From Galbula dea (Eukaryota; Chordata; Aves; Piciformes; Galbulidae), in assembly GCA_013399015.1 (NCBI GenBank), contig VWZX01002400.1:372001-436000 (forward strand): a DNA stretch of 64,000 nt. Reading direction: 5' to 3'. Below are positions 55,721 to 64,000 of the stretch, piece after piece. Positions within the stretch are counted from its first letter, which is position 1. Each line of letters starts with the position of its first letter. Position numbers and translations under genes: made by a program. Under the pieces are notes generated by a model. The model searched no databases, was not told the origin of the DNA, and saw only the letters and a program-made list of their open reading frames with translations.

Positions 55721-56648
55721 GATGGAAAAAGCCAGAGCAGCAGGAAGATGCCATGGGGAATGTGACCAGGCCAAGAGCTCTGCTCTGTCTCCATGCACAA
55801 ATCCTGATCTCCCTCAGGAGGCTGTGCACAGCTCTGCCAGTTAAAAGACTGAAGTGCAGGAGGACAGAAGAGGGGAAGAGGATGAATCTCCTGCATTCAT
55901 TACTCTGTATGCAAAGAACATCAAAAGCACTAATGGAAAAGCCTTTTTCTATTTCTCATCAAAGCAGTTGTTCAGATTTGGCAGCTGAGCTCTTACTGGT
56001 AAAATATTTATGAATGAGGCAGCTGGTGGTGGTGGGGGAGCTGCTGGAGGAGGACAGCAAGGAGATGCTCCCTCCTGCCTCAGGAAATATGTTTTTCCAC
56101 TTGGTCCTCTTATCTCTCTCTGCTTTATTTGTGTTACTTCTTTTATTGGAACTTGTAGATGAGTGGGGACTGAGTTTGCAAACCACAGGTAGTAAGATGT
56201 GTTTGTTTTTTTTCTGCTTCACTTAAGTCAGGAGGAAAAAGAAGCCCAGAGATAAAGCAGACCTCAGATGGGCTGGATCACTCTGATTTCTCTCTGCCAG
56301 TGCTTCCATGTTTAACCTGAACACTTCTTGACTTATTTCTATAGCTAATAATTTATCAGAGGATTTTTCTCCCACTAAGAAAGGCAATGGCACTGACCTA
56401 AATGAGGTTTATCTTTTTCTTCTTCTCTACTAATTAGACCCACCCACACACAGGGAGCATGAAATGATTTATGAAGGTGTTTTGATCCCAGTTAATTCAT
56501 TCCTAATCCTGATGATTATTATTCTTTCTCACTTGGCATCAGCAGTTGGTGAGGTGGTTCAGAAAGCAGGGATGAAGAGCTAATATTGAATTTCTCTTGA
56601 AATATCAGGTGCTGAGAAGGGAAGAGCTCACAGAGGGGAAACTTAAAA
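55721..56648. other. Unique DNA, AT-rich element at right
   Basis: 56370-56560 contains homeodomain-type words (CTCTACTAATTAGACCCACC, CAGTTAATTCATTCC, CTGATGATTATTATTC), a weak candidate element. No exon recognised. Confidence 0.4.
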
Positions 56649-56925
56649 CCACAGAATTGTTTTGGTTGGAGGAGACCTTTCAGATCATCAAGTCCAACTG
56701 TTAACCTAACACTGCCAGGTCACCACTAAACCATGGCCCTCAGCACCACATCTCCATGGCTTTGAAACCCCTCCAGGGATGGTGACTCCACCACTGCCCT
56801 GAGCAGCCTGGGCCAGGGCTTGACAACCCTTTTGGGGGAGAAGTTTTTCCTAATATCCAACCTGAACCTCCCCTGGCACAACTTGAGGCTGTTTCCCCTG
56901 GTCCTATCTCTTGTTCCTTGAACCT
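56649..56925 (-). mobile_element. CR1 LINE fragment
   Basis: Antisense: CCACAGAATTGTTTTGGTTG, CACCACATCTCCATGGCTTT, CACTGCCCTGAGCAGCCTGG and GACAACCCTTTTGGGGGAGA, ending near GTCCTATCTCTTGTTCCTTG. Closely related to the copies at 53079 and 55104. Confidence 0.94.
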
Positions 56926-57424
56926 GCAGCACTCCTGCTTGTCTGAGGCAAGGGGAAGAGCAGCATCAGTACCCATGTAAGCCAATGTGTCCAATCTCAT
57001 GGCTTGCTCTCAATGTATTTTAATCCAAATAAACTGCTTTTCCTTCTGGCTTTGCCCAGGAGTTGGTAGCTCTGGTGCTGCTACAAAGCTGTGTTTTGCA
57101 CAGGGCTCCCATTCCTCCCTCCTCTCCCTGGTGACAGTGAGCACATGGGGAGGGAGGAGATGGAAGTTTGGATGGTGAGGGACCAGGGAGGAGCTGCTGG
57201 GGGTTTGTAGAGTGTGGGAATTTGTGGACATATGTCTGTGCAGTGTGGAAAGAGGAACATGGCTCTTTAAAATTTCAAGCTGCATTGCCATCAGGGTATT
57301 GTGTTCTTTAAATATAGATCCTTTGAAATGAGATAACTTGGGTCACTGAAGGATAGTAACAGTAATTGTATAAATATTTATGGCATGTAAATTAGCACCA
57401 ATCAGTGGTGCAGAGCTGGGATAG
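56926..57424. other. Unique non-coding DNA
   Basis: Nothing recognised. The + strand is G-rich at 57120-57240. Confidence 0.5.
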
Positions 57425-57675
57425 TTCTTTGCAACAGGCACAAATTGGAGCACTAGAAGTTCCCCTTAAACATAAGGAAGAACTTGTTTGGTGTGAGGGT
57501 GTTGGAGCCCTGGCCCAGGCTGCCCAGAGAGGCTGTGGAGTCTCCTTGTGTGGAGAGATTGCCAAGGCAGCTGGAGGTGATGCTGGGCAAGCTGCTGTGG
57601 GTGCCTCTGCTGGAGCAGGGGGTTGGGCTGGCTGATCCCCAGAGGTCCCTTCCAACCCCCAGCAGGTTGGGGTTT
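57425..57675 (+). mobile_element. CR1 LINE subfamily B, short
   Basis: Sense copy: AACATAAGGAAGAACTTG, TTTGGTGTGAGGGTGTTGG, GTGTGGAGAGATTGCCAAGG, TTGGGCTGGCTGATCCCCAG and CAACCCCCAGCAGGTTGGGG. Confidence 0.94.
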
Positions 57676-59099
57676 GGAGATTGCTACAAGTTGTCTTGAA
57701 ATCTTTGACCAGCTGTGTTGATAGATCAGCCCATGGAAACAGGACCAGAGTTTTCTGAGCTTGATTCTATTTGGGAGAGTTATTCATGCACTGAGTGTAA
57801 AGTTCCAAAGCAGCAGTTCCTGAAGCAGAAGTGCAGCCTGCTTCCTGCTGAGGTTTGCATGACTCCTGCCTGGTGCTCACTGGCATTCAAAGTGCTTCTG
57901 TGCATAGATGGAAAGTCCAGGGAGGGTCTCCAGAGGTGCCATGAAGCCTTCACTTCTGCCTAGCAAACAGAGAGGAAACATAATGACATTTTGTGCTTGT
58001 TTGCTCTTTTAATGTTTCTTTTATTTCCTGTGTATTTTAATATTACAAAGCCTCCTAGCAGACTTTCTTATTAGATCCTCATGTTGATTTAGCATCTGGT
58101 CAAACACCATGTAATCACTTCCCTCTCTCCAAGTGCATGTTGGGAAGAGACATTCCCCATTAAGGAGCTCTTGCTGTCCTTAATGACCATCTTACCTATT
58201 TCTTTCTCTTGGTTAGGGTGAAAAATACCCTTGGGGATGCTTTTCCAGGGGGAAGCTTCCAAAGGGAAGACTTGAGCTTAACAGAGAAGATGTAAAACTT
58301 GGCACACTCTGCACAGTGTTAACTCTTTCCAGTCCTAACACAGCTTCAGCAGCAAGCTGGAAGGAGCCAGACTGTTAATCCTTCTGCCATCCTCTTTGAA
58401 TACAGCCATATTTCAGTCCTAGTAAACCATTGGGCTGTTGTTTATGGGTTCTGTGCTGAAAGGAAGAGCTGTGCTGAGCCTACCAAATACTGCAACTGTA
58501 GTTGTTGCTGCTCATCTTTTGCAGAGGGATGGATTGGGTTTGATGTTTCTGGAGGGTCATGGGTTGCTCATCAGCCTGCACAGTGCTTTCCTCCCCATGC
58601 CTGCATCCCATCACTTGCATCTGGTTACAAACACAGGACATGAGAGATGTTGGCAAATGAGGAGAGGAATTATTTAACTTAGCTAAACCTGGTCCCTGAA
58701 TCGATGTGTTCTAAGCTAAACTCTTTGCTTTCATTGCACTGTAGCTCATGAACCAAGGCTAATCAGAAGGCCTGTCCATCAGATGGTGGAAGGCAGCATG
58801 CTGTGGGCTGAAGTGGAGCATGATGGCTCTTTGTCATCCATGCAAATTTTAGGGTGCACTAGTCAGGAGCTGATTAAATGGGATCCACCTGGGCTGTGTG
58901 GTGTGCTGGAGGTAACCCCTGTCAGTCCTCCTCTCACTGCAGGGATGGGGACATGGCCCATGGAGCTGCTCCACCAAACCTTTGGTGGACTCCACCAAAG
59001 CTCTTGGGGAAAGCTTCAGTGCAGGAGCAGGACCATGGGGCTTAGGATGCTCTGTAGAGAGAGGGGAGCAGGATGGATCCTAGCCACCAGCATTGGCCT
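57676..59099. other. Unique DNA with small hairpin
   Basis: About 1.4 kb. CCACCAAA (58971-58978), TTTGGTGG (58981-58988) and CCACCAAA (58992-58999) form an inverted plus direct repeat. No gene or mobile element recognised. Confidence 0.5.
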
Positions 59100-59172
59100 C
59101 ACAGAATCATCACAGAATTGTCAAGGTTGGAAGAGACCTCCAAGATCATCAAGTCCAACCATCAACCATGCC
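59100..59172 (-). mobile_element. CR1 LINE 3' end scrap
   Basis: Antisense: CACAGAATCATCACAGAATT, GGTTGGAAGAGACCTCCAAG and ATCATCAAGTCCAACCATCA. Only the terminal 70 bases survive. Confidence 0.92.
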
Positions 59173-59474
59173 CCAGTCACCTTCCCCAGCCTGTGCTCTA
59201 TTAGTTGGCTTTTATTTCTTCCAGTTGGCATTCCTAAACCCCAGGGTTTTCTCACATCCATCTTGCTTGCACATGTTTTCCTTTGCCCATGGGGAGGGAA
59301 AATACCTTTCTGCTTGTCTCTGCTATGTCCCTGTGCCAGCTTGGACATCTGTGCTGAGGAAACCAGGTCATGGTGGTGCTGGGACTGGGAGGAGGTGGAG
59401 GTTACTGCATGGTCAGTCGTGTCACCAGCCACAAAAATGGTGTTTAGCTGGAAAAACAGGAGCCAACAGTCATT
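59173..59474. other. Unique non-coding DNA
   Basis: Short spacer between CR1 scraps. The 243-codon + frame crossing it (58783-59514) includes both scraps and is fortuitous. Confidence 0.5.
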
Positions 59475-59585
59475 GAATGGTTTGGGTGGGAAGGGGCACT
59501 TAAAAGTCATCTAGTGCAACCCCCCTGCAGTCAGCAGGGGCATCTTCAGCTAGATCAGGTAGCTCAGAGCCAGACCACCTGTCCT
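59475..59585 (-). mobile_element. CR1 LINE 3' end, subfamily D
   Basis: Antisense: GAATGGTTTGGGTGGGAAGG, TCATCTAGTGCAACCCCCCT and AGCAGGGGCATCTTCAGCTA, ending at GAGCCAGACCACCTG. Confidence 0.88.
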
Positions 59586-60166
59586 CACCAGGTCTGAGGG
59601 CACCAGCTAGCAGCAATATTCAGGTCCTATTTTCATCTGCCTTGGCAGTGAGTTTGCTGGATGCAGACAGGGCCAGCTGAGACACTGCCCCTGTAAAAGG
59701 GAGAGGAGGTGAATCCCAGCCATGGCATGGTGCTGCCTGGGGAATTTGTGGGTGCCAGCCCAGAGGAGTGTGCAGCTGGAGCTGCTGCCTACGCTCTGTG
59801 CAGGAGAGGTTGGTAGTGATTTGTAGGGCAGGGAGCTTTCCTCCTTCCCCCTCTGCAGGCTGTAATTTCCCAGCCTTCTAACCCATCATTTTTCTAGCAT
59901 ACCTGAGGAGCTGGGAAATAATGTCTAAGCCTACAGGAACAGCAAGGATGGGACCTCCAAAGGGAGGAGAGACAGAGAAATTAGGGCAAGATGTGAAAGT
60001 TGTCATTTATTTCTCATTTCCATCTCTCCCAGCCTGAAGAAGTGGCCACATTCTTGGGAATCCCTTGATTTTTTTCAGCTTTGAGCTGGTGTGGGTTTTG
60101 GTTTTTTTTTGGTTTGGTTTGGTTTTCTTCCCAAAGCCAGCAGATGCTGCCAGTTCCCATCACCTA
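59586..60166. other. Unique DNA with (GGTTT)n
   Basis: Contains a T/G-rich run with GGTTT repeats at 60094-60126. Otherwise unremarkable. Confidence 0.5.
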
Positions 60167-60300
60167 ATCAAAGCTCCTCTGTCAAAGGACCGGCGTCAAG
60201 CGAGCCATCGCTCTCCTTATTACATCCCATTATAGCCTCCGGCAGCGGCTCTACTTGATAACCGCCCAGGAAAGCTGACAGGTAACCAATGAGCTGCATA
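60167..60300. promoter_or_regulatory. Candidate conserved element, CpG-retaining
   Basis: Two TCF/LEF-type words (ATCAAAG at 60167, GTCAAAGG at 60181) precede a dense segment with about seven CpGs in 85 bases (GGACCGGCGTCAAGCGAGCC, ATCGCTC, CCTCCGGCAGCGGCTC) and TTATTACATCCCATTATAG. It then passes through TTGATAACCGCCC (GATA) and CTGACAGGTAACCAATGAG (MEIS/TGIF word and CCAAT). Flanking DNA is CpG-poor and repeat-rich, so retention of CpG here suggests constraint. The CAG followed by GTAACC could also be a splice donor, but stops interrupt the frames. Confidence 0.4.
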
Positions 60301-60917
60301 TTCCAGTGACAACCTCCTACCCCCTTGGGGAGCCAGGACCTTCTTTGGTGCAGGAGCTAGGTCTCATTGTGGCTGGGTGCTTCCTGGGGAAACAGCTGGG
60401 ACCATTGTTTGCCCCTCAGCCGCTGAGCTGGAGGCCATGGCGCAGAGAGGTTTGCTCTTTTGTTCCCTTCTCGGTGCATTGTCCGTTTGGGATGGATCCT
60501 GGTGGAATCTCCTCTGGGGGGGGTGTGTGTGTGTCTTGGCTGGATGAGAAAGGGAAGAAGAGTCACCTGGAGATGCAGGGATGGCTGAGATGGAGATTGG
60601 GGAGAGCTGGGAGGCTAGGGAAGGATGGAGGGGGGGGGGCAATGTGGCTGAATAATGTTTATCGTTGCAGGCAGGTATTGCAGCTCAGCACAGCCTGATA
60701 GTGTGTGAATGAATGTCTCATTTTGCTGGTGGGATCCAGCCCACCACCCTCCTGTCAGTGGAAGGTAGCCCACGTGCTGCTGTGTCTCCAGCACCAAAGG
60801 CAAAGGAATTGTGTTGATTTTTGGAGCAGGGGCTTCCCTCCCTCCCTCCCTGGTGCTTGTTTCCTTGTGGCTTATTGTTTGTCGTGATGACAGTGTGGAG
60901 AGACTGTGAAATGTTTG
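60301..60917. other. Unique DNA with G-run and CCCT repeat
   Basis: Short (GT)n near 60523-60534, a run of ten G at about 60629-60638 and (CCCT)n at 60837-60851. No exon recognised. Confidence 0.5.
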
Positions 60918-61000
60918 GATATTTGCTGTTAGAGGTGTCCCTGTTGGACTACCTGACCTCTAAAGGTGCTTTCCAACTCTAACCTTTCTGTGATTCTCTT
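60918..61000 (+). mobile_element. CR1 LINE 3' tail, diverged
   Basis: Sense tail: GGACTACCTGACCTCTAAAG, GTGCTTTCCAACTCTAACC and TTTCTGTGATTCTC. Confidence 0.8.
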
Positions 61001-62965
61001 GTTTTCAGGACTTGTGCTTGGGGCAGAATGGGAAGGGGTGAGGGATGAATTGGGACTGGGAAGGATTAGAGAGTTGTCAGGTGTGGAGTGTGGTGCCTAG
61101 GATAATTTGATGGATTAGAGTTACTTACTGGGTTAATTGTGGGCTTTTTCTCTACTTACTTACTTCTACTGCAAAATTCAGAGTGATGCCAACTGTGGCT
61201 GGTTCTGGTCCAGAGGCAGGTGCTGGGAAATCCAAAGGTAGTGATGCATCAGCGAGCTGCAAGCACTGTGGCCATCCAGGCAGCACTGGCTGCAGCATCT
61301 CATTTCTGCAAGGAATTGAGATGTCATTACAGCAGCTTGAATAATTGGCTGTTAGCAAGCTCTGGGCAGCCTCGGGTGAGACTTTGTGTCTCAGACTGCA
61401 CCGTGCACTTGGGTGGCTTCAGGCATCTTCTGGGCTGCAGAGGGCTGAGAGTGCAAGTTCAGAGCTGCAGCACGATGGTGCAGACTGAGGCTGTGGACAT
61501 GTGGAGGGTGTTTTTTTTTTGCCATCAAAGTGAATTTTTGCCCTTTTCTCTCATTTTCTGCCTCTGGTGGATGTGGCAGCCAGAGGGACTCCAGGAGCAC
61601 ATTTTATTCAAGAGGTTGCCTCCAAATCCTCCAGCCCCCTGAACGTGACAGCTGCTAAATCACCTGTTATTGTGCAGAGAACAAAGCTGTCCTCCAGGAA
61701 CAAAGGAAAGATAAGGGGCTGAAACTGGGGGGAAGGAAGAGCAAAGCAGTAGGAAGGGAGGTGGTGTCCCCTGGGTGAAGTCAAGAGCTGCCAGCAAAGC
61801 TGCCAGGACTTGAGGGGTGGAGAAACCTTCCAGTGTGTTAAGTAAAACCTCAAGTGATGGCTGGATCCATCTGGTGATGCTCCCAACAGCACCTGGCTAC
61901 ATGCTGCAAGGAAGACCAAGGAAGAGCTTGCATTTAGGATTGGGTGCAATTTGGGTTGAATTCCTCTGAGACTGTGCTGCATGGCTGTGAGGAAAGAAAA
62001 GAGGTGTAAACCTGGATTTCCCCTGGGCATCCCTGTGTTTGCTGGTCTCTAATCTTGTTGCCTGATGCCAAGCTGTCCAAAGAGGCTGTTGGACATGAAC
62101 ATTAAACTCCAGTGCAGTGTGGGAGCTGCTGACATCCCAGCCTGGCCACGGAGCACAGCAGTGGGCCAAGTCTTTCTGCCAAGCTCTCTGCTCCCTAACA
62201 GTGCTATCTCAATAATATTAATAATTAAGGGCTCAGGCTGGGGCTGGATATGCTTCCCAGGGGCTGCTGCCATGCACTTAAGCAACTGTGCTCCCAAGTC
62301 AGCAGATGCCACCTCCTCTGCTTGATGGCCTTGGCCATCCCTGGCAGCAGCACATGGGTCAAGAGGAGAGGCAGCAATCACAGCAGGAGCCCTTCTCAAT
62401 ATTTAAAGACTATTGATGAGCAAGACAGGCTAGGATGTTACAACAAAACCATGTCTAGACGTAGCAGAAAGTGAGGAGGCTGCTTTCCCTTGGTCCAGCA
62501 GGAGAAAACAAGCTACTTGCTTAATTCCTCCTTTCTTTTTTAATGAAAAACAGAGAGATTTGCCCTATTCTGCAGCCCAGCTGATGATGCTGTGGGGGAA
62601 AAAGATGGGTCTAGATGCCTGCAGGTCTTGGTCATCACTCACCCTGGCAGCAGTGGGACATCTTCCCCAGCATCTCAGAAGTGTTTCAAGTTTTGCTGTG
62701 CTGTCAGCAATAATGAACTGAGAAGTAGGAGGAAGTCTTGTGAAAGAACTCTGAGAGGGAGAAAAACACATTGATGGGAAGAGAGAGTTATTAGTCTGGA
62801 ATTAAAATAAATGGCTTTTCCTGTAAATCTGTGTTTCAGGGGCAGAGGCAGACTTGAATTTCTTCTATGACTATTGCAGCAGTTAGTGTTCTGAAATAGA
62901 GCTTTTGTAGTGGCAGGGTCCTTTGTGATAGCTGTGATTGAGGTTATCTGTGTCATGATTTAGGT
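61001..62965. other. Unique non-coding DNA
   Basis: About 2 kb with no repeat family recognised. Minus- and plus-strand frames of 116-140 codons overlap one another without protein-like features. An AT-rich word cluster lies at 62200-62230 (TATCTCAATAATATTAATAA). Confidence 0.5.
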
Positions 62966-63490
62966 TAGCACTGGGGAGGCCACATCTCCAATTCTGGGGT
63001 CAGTTTTGGGCTTCTCACTCCAAGAAGGACATTGAGTGTGGCCAGAGAAGGGCAAGGAAGCTGGGGAAGGGTCTAGAGCACAAAGTGTTGTGAGGAGCAG
63101 CTGAGGGAACTGGGGTTGGTTAGCCTGGAGAAGAGGAGGCTCAGGGGAGACCTTCTCACTCTCTGCAACTCCCTGAAAGAAGGTTGGAGCCAGGTGGGGA
63201 TTGGTCTCTTCTTCCAAGGAACAAGGAATAGGACAAGAGGAAACAGCCTCAAGTTGTGCCAGGGGAGCTTCAGATTACATACTAGGAAGAATTTGTTCCC
63301 TGGCAGGGTTATCAGGCATTGGCCCAGGCTGCCCAGGGCAGTGGTGGAGTCACCATCCCTGGAAGTGTTCAGAAACTGCATAGACATGGTGCTTGGGGCC
63401 ATGGTTTCCTGGTGACCTAGCAGTGCTGGGTGGATGGTTGGTCTCAATGATCTCAGAGGTCTTTTCCAACCATGATGGTTCTCTGATCTG
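62966..63490 (+). mobile_element. CR1 LINE fragment
   Basis: Sense copy: GCACTGGGGAGGCCACATCT, CTCACTCCAAGAAGGACATT, GGTTAGCCTGGAGAAGAGGA, CCAGGCTGCCCAGGGCAGTG and GGTTGGTCTCAATGATCTCA, with the tail CATGATGGTTCTCTG. A small deletion removes the GAGGTGCTG words near 63035. Confidence 0.95.
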
Positions 63491-64000
63491 TGTTGTGATT
63501 TAGGTTATATACATAACCTACAAGAAGAGAAGAGAGGAGGTGGCTGTCAAAAGCCTGATGTACAAGTCACTGTGGAGCATTATCTAAAGAGGAGGCTTTT
63601 GCAAGTTGCTGTAAAACATAAGGATAAGAGAAATCAAGCTCTTTTTTTTCCTCTCCAAGGACCATAACATCTTTTAAGGCTTAAATCTGCTTAATACTCT
63701 GTCTGCCCTCAGTTACTGAGCTGTTATGGTTTAATCTGCTGGAGCTTTCTGAATTCAGAGGCACTGAGTGGTCTGAGTGCTCTCCCTCTCTGCCCTTCCC
63801 TTTTCCTCACTGGTTCTTTTTTTGGTGGAGGAGCAAGAGGTAGGAATTTCATGTATGTATTAAATATTAAATGACATATTAGATGTCCTGCTTAGGTGAC
63901 TCCTGAGTGACCCTTTGCTGTGGTTCCCTGTTCAGCTCTCCTGCTCTTCCCTGTTCAGATGATCCACGTGCCTCCATGCTGTCAGGGCAGGGAGAGAGCT
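63491..64000. other. Unique non-coding DNA to window end
   Basis: Includes an AT-rich run near 63855-63880 (GTATTAAATATTAAATGACA). No gene or repeat family seen. Confidence 0.5.

Noticed and set aside
37942..56443. Shared 13-mer TAATTAGACCCAC at 37942 and 56431
   Set aside because: Dozens of 13-base matches are expected by chance in a window this size.
58783..59514. 243-codon + strand open frame
   Set aside because: It runs through two antisense CR1 scraps and has no recognisable protein features, so it is fortuitous.
1..64000. Bacterial-type systems, CRISPR arrays, tRNA genes and intact viral genes
   Set aside because: No regularly spaced repeats, no T-loop (GGTTCRANNCC) with stems and no conserved viral or prokaryotic genes were seen. 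The window is vertebrate nuclear DNA.

Overview
The window reads as non-coding avian nuclear DNA. The main evidence is about 36 recognisable CR1 (chicken repeat 1) LINE segments on both strands. Most are 5'-truncated, and many still carry the CR1 3' end (GATTCTATGATTCTATGA-like tails, or the reverse complement followed by GGTTGGAAGAGACC). Hand addition gives roughly 11.8 kb of CR1 in about 63.8 kb of called sequence, or 18 percent. That is well above what is usual for birds and fits Piciformes (woodpeckers and relatives), where CR1 is known to be expanded. The species call is an inference. Three amniote MIR-like SINE relics are also present. I found no tRNA, rRNA, CRISPR array, bacterial operon or intact viral gene.

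Layout. 1-24.2 kb: CR1-rich DNA with C somewhat above G on the + strand in rows I checked. It holds conserved-looking non-coding blocks (2041-2760, 6830-7130, 11860-11960, 15660-15900, 22750-23030), a private tandem duplication (4061-4622) and one minus-strand open stretch with exon-like codon use (about 9333-9640). 24.7-26.9 kb: a CpG-rich core (about 25.15-25.46 kb) with two ATGs and a good splice donor, followed by three unrelated GC-rich minisatellites around a 230-base assembly gap. 26.9-48 kb: the + strand becomes rich in G and T, as expected of DNA transcribed from left to right, and CR1 is absent until about 31.2 kb. One short CpG-bearing candidate exon lies at 39.26 kb. 48.8-53.1 kb: a CR1-poor stretch with a MIR relic and an E-box/MEF2 pair. 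53-64 kb: dense CR1 again, with a compact CpG-retaining candidate conserved element at 60.17-60.30 kb.

How it fits together (inference). The most economical reading is the 5' end of a + strand gene: a CpG-island first exon near 25.3 kb and a long first intron to the right holding candidate enhancers. No exon could be tied to a known protein, so no gene is named. Most long open frames here are CR1 relics, stop-poor minisatellites or composition artefacts. I did not find a new biological system. The items most worth checking are the island with its strand-composition switch, the 9.3-9.6 kb open stretch, the 60.2 kb element, the 2.0-2.8 kb block and the 4.06-4.62 kb duplication.
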